This document shows positions 11,671 through 22,637 of a DNA stretch of 64,000 nt, piece after piece; the first letter of the stretch is position 1; the number at the start of each line of letters is the position of its first letter. Position numbers and translations under genes: made by a program. Origin of the DNA: Amanita rubescens (Eukaryota > Basidiomycota > Agaricomycetes > Agaricales > Amanitaceae); contig WION01000116.1 of assembly GCA_015039365.1 (NCBI GenBank), positions 85,050 through 149,049 on the forward strand. Direction: 5' to 3'. The notes beneath the pieces were generated by a model. That model saw only the letters and a program-made list of their open reading frames with translations. It was not told the DNA's origin and did no database searches.

Positions 11671-13730
11671 ATGATGGCAGTCGACGATGACTAGTAAGTT
11701 CGTCTATTTGCAATTCTAACGAAATTTAACCTAGTAACGACGACAGTGGGTCTGTGCCTTTGAAGTAAGCAATGCTTCACACATGTGGTTATTACGCTCT
11801 AATCACTTATGTGGTTAGCAATATGTCCGACCTTGGAAAAGGTATCATCAAAACCAGCGGTCGGGAATATACAATTTTACTTATCGGTAAGAAACGTCAT
11901 TTGCTTTAGAAACACTTTTCAATTTCTCCGTCTGTTGTAGGCGAAACCGGGAAAGGGAAGACAACCTTCCTGTCCTTGCTCGCAAACATCTTGAACGGCA
12001 AAAATCCCCAAAACTACGAGTCCTTTTACGACCAGAGCAATGAAGCTGGCGGAAATGTAAATCAGAGCCAGACGAACTCTGCCCGGCTGTACAAACTCAC
12101 AAGTAGAAACGGGATTGTGGTGCGCGTACTTGATACGCCCGGACTTGCGGATACTCGCGGTCTTGAAAGAGATGATCAGCACAAAGCCAGTATCGCTAGA
12201 GCAATCGAAGAGACCATCCCCATTGTCAATGCCGTCATTATAATAGCTAATGGCACCGAAGAACGTCTCGGCGCTGCCACCGACTATGCATTGACCATGC
12301 TTTCATCCATCTTTCCGAACACACTTGCCAACAACATCGGGATCTTATTCACCAATGTCGCGAGTCGAATTTGTTTGAATTTTCAGCAAAATTCCTTGCC
12401 TCCCGCTTTACGGCCTGAGCCTGGCAGTGACATCAAAAACCAATTCTTGCTAGATAATCCTTTGGCTTTGTGGAAAAAGCTTAGTATGACCCGCGACCAA
12501 AGCTCCATGAGCAGGAGAGATCTGGAAGAGTACGAAGACGCTGTGAACGCATCTCACACTAAAGCCTTGCGAGAGCTCGTTCACCTTTTCGACTGGCTCG
12601 ACACTCGTATACCTCAGCCCACGAAGGAAATCATAAGCCTCCAAAAGAAATCACAGGAGATCGAAGACAGGATTGATAACGCAATACTTCAGGCGGAGAA
12701 CCTCTCGGAAACGAAAGAAGAGCTGAAGAAGGTAAAGAATTCGAACAAAGGGAACGAGATGGTAGGCTTATCTCCATAAATTACGTACATTCATGCTAAT
12801 TCATCCATAGAAGATAGACGAATACGAGGACCTCATGCGACAGACGCGACTAGTCTGGGAAAAGGTCCCCTCCGATCTGTTGAATTCAATATGTTCCTAT
12901 CCCGGATGTTACACGAACTGCAAAATTGGGTTAGCAAAACGTAAACATTGGGGTATAAGAATCGCATCAGCCGTATTAACCTCCCCCCTTTTGCACGTCC
13001 ACCCGCTCGGATACATCGCCGTCAATAGAGCGGTGGGCACAGTAGCAAGTCGCTACTCTACCCCTCGTCCAAGCAACTCATGCCATTGCGGTCACACTGC
13101 CGAGAATCATACCATTTGTGAATCGGTTTGGGAGAAACGAGAAACGAACTTGGTTTTAGATCCAGACGCACAGATGCAATACGATCAAGCGAAGAGTGGT
13201 CACGACGATAATCGCACGATCGTAATTAATCTTGATTACGCCATCATGCGGTTGGACCAAAAGATAAAGAAGGAATTTGCCAAGATAGTGCAGCTCGTCA
13301 GGTCCTATGCTTCTTTGTCCTTGGCAGGAAGTATCGCGGGGCCCAAACAGAAGGCCATCAGGCTCCTGGAAACGAGATTAGAAAGTCTGCGCAACAAAAA
13401 TTCCGACCCGAGTTTGATAGATGAAACGGAACGTAGTTTGGAAATGATGAAAGAGAGATTGAAAGCAATGGAAGAGGCGGAAGAGAGAGCGGAGATTAGA
13501 ATAGGAGGTAGCGGTTGAGATTTCCACTTACTGTACTTGATCCGTGTAAATTAGGTTCGATGAGTCGTTCGTTTTACAGTCTTTGAGCTCAAAGATACAA
13601 GTCGATATCCGAAACGTATCGCGTATGCTATCGGTTGGTTGATCCTTGGATAGCTACCATTTGAATGCAATCCGGATGTAACATACCTATCATATCAGTA
13701 GGTCCGATCTTCCGAAGGTCTAGCCTTTAG
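10925..13730. repeat. Right arm of large inverted repeat
   Basis: About 2.8 kb mirror of 7391-10095. It carries a few insertions relative to the left arm, for example about 40 bp around 13600 and about 80 bp near 11350-11430. It contains the second GTPase gene in opposite orientation. Confidence 0.9.
11671..13518 (+). CDS. AIG1-like P-loop GTPase with C-terminal Cys/His cluster (right copy)
   Basis: Exons 11671-11693, 11735-11764, 11819-11886, 11941-12761 and 12811-13518 give 549 residues; every intron is GT-AG and 41-54 bp. The start MMAVDDDYNDD leads into YTILLIGETGKGKTTFL, where the P-loop residues (about 44-49) sit after a hydrophobic strand as in AIG1, septin and TrmE-type GTPases. G3 D-T-P-G is at about 105-108. 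The C-terminal half holds the C-x4-C-x3-C and C-x-C-G-H-x4-H-x3-C cluster and a likely coiled-coil end (ETERSLEMMKERLKAMEEA). It transcribes away from its mirror copy. Fungal relatives form lineage-specific expansions; no role is assigned. Confidence 0.85.
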
Positions 13731-14523
13731 ACTTCAGCTGGCGTCAAGGTCGCTGACAGCGCTGAACGTCTAGCCAACATTTCCGGGACTTGGCTGAAGC
13801 TCCATGCTAATATGTCTGCTCTCGCAGTGAACATGATTCTGCCCTCCGTAATCCACCCAAAATCCGGGCCGGGTTTACTTTAAAGATCCTGAAGATCGCA
13901 CAGAAAATCACGTTCCACATAACATGACTTGTGGCTAATATCGGGGATGTCACTGCTGCTCGTTGCCGCGACCTTCATCACCGCCGCGGACCCAAATATG
14001 CACAAGAGGGTTTGGTAATCCAGTATGCTCCATCTGAAACTAAGGAAGACACTCGATATGATTGCTTTTAATGAAACTGGAACATACGGAATGTTGCTGG
14101 GCATCGTCAAAGCGTTCTCTGATAGAAGCTCCTCAGCCGATAGTAATACTACAAACTCAAATCGATTTGACAGCGCAACACCCGCTATTTTTATCCAATG
14201 TACCATTATCTTTGGCGTTCTCTGCAACTTTGTCGACGTGCAAATCAGGAAAGTGATTAACTTTGCCTCAACACACGAGTTATAACTGGGGAATACACAT
14301 CCGAACGACAATGAAATACTTTTCAACGACTTTTTGAGACTTTTTGTTGTGCATTTGCGAACAATGATGTTGGTATGATACACAGCGAGGTACTTAAAAC
14401 ATTGAAGCCACGAAAGGGAGAACTATATCAAGCTTTTACATCTAAATTCGCATCATTATTCAATTCTATCCCCTTCGTCATATATGCTTACCATCTGCAC
14501 CTTCGGCTGAAGGTCCCGACAAT
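13731..14523. other. Spacer between inverted repeat and SSP2
   Basis: About 800 bp. Two overlapping open frames on opposite strands (13880-14383 minus, 14025-14285 plus) are long by chance standards but show no motif, splice support or family likeness. SSP2's 3' side is AT-rich. Confidence 0.5.
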
Positions 14524-14706
14524 CTAGAAGCAGCACTGAAAACAATATTCGGTCGTTTTGGGATAATATCCGGGATCGCAAATAGGCTCTATCCCTTCGG
14601 CTCCACAAGTTGGAGTGTCGCACCGTTCCAGTGAAACGGGAGAAGGGACAGCGAGGGTGGCTGATGCACATAGGAGCGCCGTGAGGATGGCTGCAAAGAA
14701 TTTCAT
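14524..14706 (-). CDS. Small secreted cysteine-rich protein SSP2
   Basis: A 60-residue protein: signal peptide MKFFAAILTALLCASATLA, then a mature part of about 40 residues. It ends C-D-P-G-Y-Y-P-x5-C-F-Q-C-C-F, the family signature C-[PD]-x2-aromatic-x-P-...-C-aromatic-x-C-C. The start was chosen at the Met that begins the signal peptide; an upstream in-frame Met exists 13 codons earlier in the leader. Upstream (plus 14838-14844) lies a TATA box and an apparent 5'-leader intron matching SSP4-6. The signal peptide and upstream region are nearly identical to SSP3, 700 bp away, so the two are tandem duplicates. Likely secreted and disulfide-bonded; role unknown. Confidence 0.75.
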   Translation of the reverse strand: MKFFAAILTALLCASATLAVPSPVSLERCDTPTCGAEGIEPICDPGYYPKTTEYCFQCCF

Positions 14707-14837
14707 ATTATTCAAAGAGATAGGCGGGTCTGTGGGATGCCTCAATCTTTGATAAAATCGAGGAAATGTGCAAGAGACCCACTGTTTAGAAAGGCGCTAG
14801 TGAAGCTGAAGAATATTGGGGTGTCAGAATTGAAGGT

Positions 14838-14844
14838 TTTTATA
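14838..14844 (-). promoter_or_regulatory. TATA box of SSP2
   Basis: TATAAAA on the minus strand about 130 bp upstream of the SSP2 start. It is followed by a leader containing AATATTCTTCAG, which is shared with SSP3. Confidence 0.5.
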
Positions 14845-15410
14845 TCTTTCGAATGCCGCTCATCGTAGCCCGTAACCTGAAGACTCGGGTGCTGATATAC
14901 CCTAACATACTTTAATATCGGAAATTCGAACTGCGGACGCCGTCATAGAGGTAATAGTATTTCGCCCGTCGCATTACAGTGTTTTAGAAATTTTGAAATG
15001 AAAAACACCTTAATACGTCCGCGATAACAATGGCCTGAATATTCGCATCATAGGCGACCCTTGAAACATCGAACACCACTTTTTTGTTTATCGCAATAGC
15101 TGATAGGAACTTAAAGCTTCGTGTGGATCCGTTTCATCAAAAAAAATACTCAAAAAAGCACCGTGCGGTGTGCGAATTAAATAACATCCGGTCCTCTCGA
15201 GCAACGATACATAACGTAGACTACCTTCAAATCAAGTTCCAGCAGGCTTAGTGCATTTCGGCGGGCTTGGCAGCCCATTCCCGCTCGTATTTCCCATTCA
15301 CCTACATATCCGCCTTTTCCCCATTTGCCAGTAATCATTATTCAATTATTTCTCCAATTCGTGTTATGAATGCTCACCGTCTACACCTTCGGCTGAAGAT
15401 TCTGACAGGT
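14845..15410. other. Spacer between SSP2 and SSP3
   Basis: No gene seen. The part next to the SSP3 stop carries a short segment (GCCGAAGGTG followed by GGTGAGCAT on the minus strand) also found downstream of SSP2. It is a remnant of the tandem duplication or a 3'-UTR donor site. Confidence 0.5.
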
Positions 15411-15581
15411 CTAGAGGCAGCACTGGTAACAATCTCCAGTCACAACGGGATTCCATCCGTTAGGGCAGATTGGGTCTTCCCCACAAACTGAGGCCTCGCA
15501 CGCCTGTGATTGGGGAGAGGGAAGAGCGAGTGTGGCTGATACGCATAGGAGCGCCGTGAGGATGGCTGCAAAGAATTTCAT
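15411..15581 (-). CDS. Small secreted cysteine-rich protein SSP3
   Basis: A 56-residue protein, shorter than typical ORF cut-offs: MKFFAAILTALLCVSATLA signal peptide, then a 37-residue mature region with Cys at about 28, 33, 39, 51, 54 and 55. It ends C-P-x-G-W-x-P-x5-C-Y-Q-C-C-L before a TAG stop. The signal peptide differs from SSP2 at one position while the mature part has diverged strongly, as expected for effector-like genes. The minus-strand leader upstream has a TATA-like GGATATAAGACC and the AATATTCTTCAG element shared with SSP2. Confidence 0.75.
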   Translation of the reverse strand: MKFFAAILTALLCVSATLALPSPQSQACEASVCGEDPICPNGWNPVVTGDCYQCCL

Positions 15582-15870
15582 ATTGTTCGAAGAGATACTG
15601 ATGAAATTGAGGATATGAGCAGGAGCGGTGAGGCACTAGTGATACTGAAGAATATTGGAGTGTCAGCATTGAAGGTCTTATATCCTTGGTAGAGACCTGC
15701 ACGGGTATGGTAACCCGTATGGGTTAATGGGTATGCTTGATGCGACTCGTACGGGTGGCCGTTGATCAACCCGCCGACCGCGAGTGCCATGTAAGCTTGT
15801 TCAGTTTTGATGTCAGAGCCGATCCATAGCATGTCACGGTAACGCACTGGTTGGAGTCACACATCTGACA

Positions 15871-16806
15871 ATGTCATCCGATAACACGAGGACAAGGACA
15901 AGTGACTCGCGTCCAGGACGCAAAGAAATAGCAGAGGAGACACTCAAAGCCATTGAGAATGGCTCGTACACTTCGAAAGGCATCACCTATGACCTCTCCC
16001 AAAAGACGAAAGAATCAGAGAGCAGCACCCGCTTTTACGGCGCTAACTCTAATCTTTCATCGTGGAGAGAAGCCTCTCTAGCTACACCATCTCCTCGGAT
16101 CGAAGTATCTTTCCTCGAGATATCCACATTAGCAGGCGCGCGTCACCTGTCGGATCGAGTGCCCGACGCGAAGATAGGCATCCTGAACTTTGCGTCGGCA
16201 AAGAACCCAGGTGGAGGTTTCCTATCGGGTTCGCAAGCCCAAGAAGAGTCCATAGCGCGCTCTTCTAACCTATATTCGATTTTGATGTCGCCGACGGCGC
16301 AGCAGTTTTACAAACTACACAGGGCGTCTCCTCAGGACGGCTTTTATTCCCATTCAATGATTTATTCTCCGGGCATCACCGTTTTCCGTGATGACAAGGC
16401 AAATTGGGTGGAGCCTTTACAAGTTGATGTTGTGACGAGCCCCGCAGTGAATGCTGGTCTCATGCGCGGGAAGTTACGCGAGAAATTTGAGCCAGAGGAG
16501 ATAGAAGCGAAGATTGCTGCCGCTATGAAGGAGAGGATGGCCCGGATATTGTACCTATTTGAGAAGGAAGGCGTGAAGAACGTCGTGTTGGGAAGTTTTG
16601 GGACGGGGGTCTTCAAGAACAAGGTCGATATGGTCGCGCGAACCTGGGCGGAACACCTTTCTCCTGGTGCACGGTTCAACCAGTCATTCGACCACGTTGT
16701 GTTTGCTATTTTGGGCCACGAAACATTCCTAGAATTTAGAACGTCGTATGAAACCGCTTGCAAGGATGCCGTTAGGACAGTGTCGTTGTTAAGCCAAACA
16801 GAGTGA
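15871..16806 (+). CDS. Microbial-type poly(ADP-ribose) glycohydrolase (PARG)
   Basis: A single-exon 311-residue protein of the TIGR02452/DUF2263 family, which removes ADP-ribose polymers. The PARG signature GGG-x7-QEE is intact: glycines at about 114-116 and the catalytic pair E125-E126 in the context N-P-G-G-G-F-L-S-G-S-Q-A-Q-E-E. Other family blocks are present: ILNFASAKNP, Y-S-H-S-M-I-Y-S-P, D-V-V-T-S-P-A-V-N, and the C-terminal block VVLGSFGTGVFKN. There is no signal peptide, so it is probably cytosolic or nuclear. The length is normal for the family. The start at 15871 is the first ATG, and the N-terminus is Ser/Arg-rich. Confidence 0.93.
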   Translation: MSSDNTRTRTSDSRPGRKEIAEETLKAIENGSYTSKGITYDLSQKTKESESSTRFYGANSNLSSWREASLATPSPRIEVSFLEISTLAGARHLSDRVPDAKIGILNFASAKNPGGGFLSGSQAQEESIARSSNLYSILMSPTAQQFYKLHRASPQDGFYSHSMIYSPGITVFRDDKANWVEPLQVDVVTSPAVNAGLMRGKLREKFEPEEIEAKIAAAMKERMARILYLFEKEGVKNVVLGSFGTGVFKNKVDMVARTWAEHLSPGARFNQSFDHVVFAILGHETFLEFRTSYETACKDAVRTVSLLSQTE

Positions 16807-17016
16807 ACGCCACAGCTCGTGCTCACTCATACCTAGCCTCATCCCAGGTCTTACGTCTAGTACGCTCCTACAATGCTCATGTACAATATCAATGTCAAAT
16901 GAAGAAGCACTACATTTACACTCGTGCCCTTCTTTTCTACTCCAGGTTCTCGTTTTCTCCTGGTCCACGAGTCCTCTGATTATCAATGCACATTACAGAA
17001 AAGTGGTGAAAATGAT

Positions 17017-18326
17017 CTAATTTGTTGTGGGATCCTCTATTGATTGTAACCACATCTTAACGCTTTCGTTGCGAGTAAGACTCGAAGCATGATCATCTTC
17101 CGGCTTTGGCTTGTTCACCCTCGAAGACTGCATCCACAGTGCGCACACGCCATCCATCAAATTAGCGAACCGTCTTGCGTCCGGGCGAATGTTTGACGTC
17201 TTGTTTCTGCTGCGTAGAGCATAACGTTTAGATCCAGATTGTCCTGTTATTTGATCGCCCATCTGTGCATCGACATGACTTGGTCCACTATTATCCAACA
17301 CATTGTCATTATCATCGCCATTGTAATAAGCATCCTTCGATCGTTCTCGGACATATTTGAGAAAGGGTTTTGGACTCCATGCGTTCATAGCAGCCACGGC
17401 ATAGAAGAGATCAAGAATGATAGCAGGTGGCCATTCGCTGGTGTCTTGAGGCTGCCGCGCATCAGCGTTGCGGGGAGCGTTATTGGTGATCACGTCGCCA
17501 AGCTGAAGTGGGTCGACGAAATAGTGCAACGTAAGGCGACTGTCCGGGCTCGCTTCATTGGCTCCCCTTCGCGGGCCGTAAGGAATATCATCAACAGTCA
17601 AAGCAAAGTTGGGAGTCTATGAGATACTTAAGTTTCAGATAGCCTTGGATGGAAATAACAGCAGACCTTCAGGAACGCTAATTCACCAGCTCCTAACGAG
17701 AGATGGAGCAAGCTAAGTAGCAGAAATCCATTCCGAGTGTCATTAATGTCATCAATGTCATCGACGGAACCATATGTTTCACCTCGGTGACGGACGAGGT
17801 TCGACATGTACTTGATTAAGTGAGAAAGTTGCTATAGAAGATTCGTAAAGACGCACATTGCTTCCCTTCGCATGGGGGATGATATGGCACGCAATGCATT
17901 GCCTCGCAGGATTTCCTGTTAACACGCAGGTCCCATCTCGTTCAATCACGTTGGCCCTGAATTCACTTCGGCGGGTAGACAGATCTGAAGCATCCGATGT
18001 TCTGTCGCCCACCGCATCGACATCGACAAGGCGAGGTTCACCTGAAAAGGTTAGCAACGTTAGCGAGGTTTTACCGCACGTCAATCCGCCCTACCATCTG
18101 ATATGAAATAGTATACACGGGCCTCTATATCTGCTGTATAATCGTCGATCTCTGGGCCAGCTTCCGATGTTGAGAGGTACCCTTCTCGTCCATAGATAGC
18201 AAACCCTAGAAACCGCAGCCATTTGAGAGGGTTAATGGCAAATGTGTCGCATTTATCAAGTGGGATCGACAGTACAAGCCTGGTTACATTGCCAAAAGAT
18301 AGCCTTAACTTGACTTTGGGCGTCAT
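17017..18326 (-). CDS. Fungal HNH-domain protein
   Basis: Exons (minus) 18326-18095, 18041-17857, 17810-17667 and 17616-17017 give 386 residues. The core reads R-x-N-V-I-E-R-D-G-T-C-V-L-T-G-N and then C-I-A-C-H-I-I-P-H-A-K-G, followed after an intron by Y-M-S-N-L-V-R-H-R-G and D-I-N-D-T-R-N-G. These are the HNH_2-type beta-beta-alpha metal motif and its usual downstream helix. The family is common and expanded in Agaricomycetes. The N-terminus is a small domain without known fold; the C-terminus is acidic, then basic. The intron after LAFLK uses GTCTGC as donor, accepted because it joins two conserved blocks. Nuclease activity is inferred, not shown. Confidence 0.8.
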
Positions 18327-19297
18327 GGCCTGTCACGCGTCACGCTCGGATCATGTCTGATTGTCCTTGCATCTCCGTAAATAATGCCCGTATGTAATTC
18401 GTACCGTCGTCAATCTTTCTTCCACATCGCGTCCAAATTCAATCAAGTCCGATCCAGCCCACAGAGCATATGGAGCCTCCCGCCCATAAGCCGGAGCGAC
18501 CTAAATTTTGTGACTGTTAACGATGCACGCGAAACTCGGACGGAGGGAAGCTTCTCCCCCCAAGGACATACAGAAACCATGCAAAGTACAGTGGTCTGGG
18601 TGGTGCGGATCGCAGGTCATTGAATGCGAGAATCTGAACAAACAGCTGATCGTGACTCACCTGGTGGAAGTTTTCTTCGCTATTTGGGTCATCTTCGAGA
18701 ATAAGAACTGGCAAGCAGAAGTATGGAGGCGAGAAGTAAACGGTGGACGGCGAGGTAAGCAGTTAACCAGGGCAAAGGGTTTGAGCCTCCAGAGTCCAAG
18801 ACCGGTGGATAGCGTTCACGGCCAAACAGCAATAATGATAACGTGTGGGTTCTCCCGATGCCTTTGTTGGAATGCATTGTGTGTTCAGCAAATCGTCCTG
18901 CGAAGAGAACACTGTCCTTATAATCTAGTCCTCGGACACATACCCACAGACAATGTGTAGTTTTGTTCTCGTTTTGATGGTTTTGGCACCCTTTCTTCGA
19001 ATAGATTCACGATATATGCGTCACAGCATAGAGTACCTTTGAACTTGTTAGATTCAGAGGAAAACGGACGTGGGCACGTGTAAACGCACGCAGCCGCGTA
19101 GAAGCGGAAGTACTGCACCGCGGCCAGTCCCTCGAGGTTGAGTCGTACGCCACGCGGAGAGATTGTAAACCTTAGTCGCCATTTTGGTCACTCACTTGAC
19201 CGTTGTGCTTTTGAAGATAGATGTGGAACGGGGTTTATAAACGTCTCTATATCTTCATCTCTCAGATATCTAAGTGCCCAACTCTTCCTAGTTGAAA
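18327..19297. other. Divergent intergenic region (HNH gene / BTB1)
   Basis: About 970 bp between divergently transcribed genes. Several short frames, none with recognisable content. Near 19230 there is TTTATAAACG and near 19259 CTCTCAGATATC; a similar CTAGATATCTAAGCGC precedes BTB2, so this is probably the shared BTB promoter and leader. Confidence 0.5.
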
Positions 19298-20500
19298 ATG
19301 TCTTTGACTCGCACAGTGACAATTTCCACTCCGACCTACTCGAGGCAGCGCCCAACGCGCCATGCAAGATACTACATAGACGGTGGTGATCTCCATCTCC
19401 TCGTACGTACAGTATTTTGTTTCACCGGGCTTAGTTAACGAACGAGCTCTAACAGGTCGGTGGAATCTTATTCCGTGTTCACAGTTATTTTTTCAAACGG
19501 GATTCTTCAAGATTCTTGCCCGTTCCAACTTGCGGCTACGCACATGGCAGCGGATACTCGGACGAGCATCCCATCATCGTCGACGCCGATCCCGTCAAGT
19601 TTGAAAAGTTATTATGGGTCTTCTATAACGAGTGAGCTTTGATTGGTTTTTTTGATATAATCTGTTCTTACCCGGTTGTTTCCAGAACATATTCAGAGTA
19701 CGACGCATCGATCGAAGATTGGTCGGATATTTTGGAACTGGCCCACGAATGGGCGTTTGTCCAGGCTAAGCGGCTGGCCATAAGAGAGTTGCAGAAGCTC
19801 TCGATGCCCACAGCGGAGCGCATCGCGCTTTACTTGAAATATCAAGTCAGCTGCGAATATCTCGTCCCACTCTATGTGGAGCTATGCTCCCGCTCCGAGA
19901 CGCTTGGCTTGGAAGAGGCCGAGCTCATCGGATTACCTGTTGCCATAATCATATTCCGACTAAGAGAAGAGTTAAGGGTACGAACACCCCAATCTCCGCC
20001 CCCGCCTCCGCCGCCAGAAAGCCCGTTACCAACTGGAATAACGCAAGACGATGTCCGGGCAAGAGTCTTGAACGCATTCGGTTTCCCACCCGAGGTCGCC
20101 AACCAGCCTGGTGTTGTATACGTTCATCCTTCACTGTTCAGGTCACTAACGTTTATGATCGACAGTCCCCTGTTTTGCCCACAACCCAAGACATACTATC
20201 AGTTCCAACTGTCGCCCAGCCCCCGTTGGAGGTAGAGGAACATCATGGAATCACGGACGAACCGGTAGTCAGAGTGGTTGCCCGTGAACGGGCCCCAAGC
20301 CCACGACATCAAGGTACTGTCATTGAACCGTCCTTGTAACCGCTCCTACATATGTTGAAAGTTCAACAGTACTCTTGGGGGCACCGGATGGCGAGAAAAT
20401 GTGCCCGATGGAAGGACCAATGGATTGGGATCATGGTGTGTTCTTGCTGCCAAGGGTAGTCGTTCTTTTAATGGTGCTCTCGATACGATTTGCGGGTTGA
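19298..20500 (+). CDS. BTB/POZ domain protein BTB1
   Basis: Exons 19298-19402, 19456-19631, 19686-20115, 20166-20313 and 20370-20500 give 329 residues. The BTB fold spans exons 1-3: YYIDGGDLHLL, VGGILFRVHSYFFKRDS, KFEKLLWVFYN, then DWSDILELAHEWAF and a BACK-like helical stretch. A Pro-rich linker (SPPPPPPPES) precedes a low-conservation tail. The intron positions after HLL and after FYN are the same in BTB2, BTB3 and the distant BTB4. Probably an adaptor, such as a Cullin-3 partner or transcription cofactor; the family is expanded in mushroom-forming fungi. The last two exons are less certain than the first three. Confidence 0.8.
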
Positions 20501-20977
20501 GACTTGAGACGACGTAAATGAGAATGTAGATTATAGTATTCTTGAATGACAACGGACACGATGTTCGCGGCTAAGTTGTAACCGAACTATCGGATTAGAC
20601 ATACACGCGTCCGAAGTCCGAGCTTCTTCGCCTTTCTTTCCTGCTCGTCGTGATTGCCATTTTGAGTTGTGGAACATCTCATGATCCGGACTCCAGAAGC
20701 ATCGTATAAAACCACTTTCGAGAATGTTGCTAGCATTGTTCCGACAGTCGTTGGCTTGAAAAAAAAAATCTGGAGATACATACACCGAGTTCCGCACATC
20801 GTGGACACGTGGCAAAACGCACGCTGCGAAGAACACAGGAAGCACTGTTCCGCAGTCAGTTTCTCGAGGCCTCGCACGGCCATTGTACTTATGAAGCTAG
20901 ATGGGCTTATGCCAGTAAGCGTTTGTATCTTCTTCATCTCCTAGATATCTAAGCGCCGCTCAGCCAGTTGAACAAAC

Positions 20978-21968
20978 ATGTCTTTGACTCGCACATTGTC
21001 AGTCTCCAGCCCTACCTCAAGGCAGCGCCTAAAGCGTCACACACAATATTCGAGTTACATCAACGGCGGCAACCTCCATCTCTTAGTACGTACTATACTT
21101 TGTTTCAAGATGGCAATAAGCATATTGAACGCGCTCTGATAGGTTAGAGGGGTTAAGTTTCGGGTGCACAGCAACATCTTTGAGGGGGGGTCCACAAAGT
21201 TTCTTCCTGATCAAACGAATGGCCACCGTGGCGACTCCGACGAGTCGCCAATCATAGTCGACGTGGATCCAGCTAAATTTGAAAAGCTGCTATGGGTGTT
21301 TTATACTCCGTAAGCTTCAATTGGTTTCGCAGTAGGGTCCATCTAACTTGGCTGGTTGTATACAGGAAGTATTCAATGTACGACGCGTCAATTGAAGATT
21401 GGTCTGATATATTGGACTTATCACACGAGTGGGGATTCACCGAAGTCAAGAACCACGCTATCCGGGAGCTACAAAAGCTCCATATACCTACTGCAGAGCG
21501 TATCGCACTCTATTTGAAATATTCGGTTGGATGCGAATTTCTTGTCCCACTTTATGCGGAACTGTGTTCCAGCTCGGAAATGCTCACTCTAGAAGAGGCA
21601 ACGCTTATCGGACTGCCCGTTGTAATAATCATATTTAAAGTTCGAGAGGAGCTAAGAGTTCGGACACCTCTATCTCCATCTCCGCCACCGCCTCCGGCTA
21701 GTCCATTGCCAGTTGGAATAACAGAAGATGATGTTCGGGCGCGAGTGGTGATTGCGTTTGGTTTCCCACCTGAGGTAGCAAATCAGGAGCCTGGTATGGT
21801 ACACATTCATCTTTCACAGTTTACATCGCTGATGTGTATGTTCGGCAGCTCCCTGTTCTGCTCCCAACCCACGGCCAAATCTCAACTCTAATGGTCGCAC
21901 GGTCCCGGTTGGAGGCAGAGGAACATGGAAGCACAGATGAACTGATGGTGAGGGGCGTCATTACTTAG
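20978..21968 (+). CDS. BTB/POZ domain protein BTB2
   Basis: Exons 20978-21085, 21143-21309, 21366-21798 and 21849-21968 give 275 residues. It is a tandem duplicate of BTB1: same start MSLTRT, same intron positions, GNLHLL, KFRVHSNIFE, KFEKLLWVFY and DWSDILDLSHEWGF, and the same Pro-rich linker (SPSPPPPPASP). The tail matches BTB1 up to about S-T-D-E-L and then hits an early TAG. Sequence still resembling BTB1's fifth exon continues downstream without a frame, so this copy has lost its last part. Confidence 0.78.
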
Positions 21969-22637
21969 TCACTCGTACCCGAGACGCATGGTATCAAGGT
22001 ACTGTCATCAATATAATTCTTTTAATCAATTCCATATACTTAGTTGGAATTCGAAAACACAGCAGTCATCGTTGGCGAGAAGACGTGCGCAATGGAAGAA
22101 CGGAGTTCTTGTTGCGGAGGGTAGTCGTACTATTTTTTCATGGTTCTCTCGTTAGGTCTTACGGCTCGCGCAAGTTGAAATGTACATTACTTACATACAT
22201 TACTTACAAAAATATTCTTGACGTCGCAAAATTTTAAATTACTCACGGCTTGTCACCGAACAATCGGAGTTGAAACGGTCGACTATCATCTATGCACTGT
22301 AAGTACCGCCGCGCCATTGTTTACCTGGCCTCGAGGCCAGGGATATCTATCCGCCTACATCTCGCCGACACTGCTGTGCAAGGGGAACGGCGCCGTTTTA
22401 CGTGGAAGCGCTTGTCTGCAAGCAACAGGCAGGCGACCCGGATCACCAGGGTCAAGTTGTCCCCCGTTTTATAACGTTAACGCTTTTTTCGCCGAGTAAG
22501 ATCTTTGCAACGTGCAGATACACGTGGTGATATTCGCCCTGGTTCATATACCTTCTCGAAGTTTGGTTTCCATCACTATCTTCAACCCTCCCCCCCTCTA
22601 CTCTTTTTTCTTCTTCACTGAGCTAGATTCCGTCTTG
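21969..22637. other. Intergenic BTB2-BTB3
   Basis: The first about 200 bp is decayed sequence similar to the 3' exon of BTB1 (GGCGAGAAGACGTGCGCAAT near 22073). The remainder has no feature beyond a pyrimidine-rich run just upstream of the BTB3 start, typical of a fungal promoter. Confidence 0.5.

Noticed and set aside
13880..14383. 167-codon minus-strand frame, with an 86-codon plus-strand frame overlapping it
   Set aside because: No domain, signal peptide, splice partner or similarity to window families. Two opposite overlapping frames suggest chance openness.
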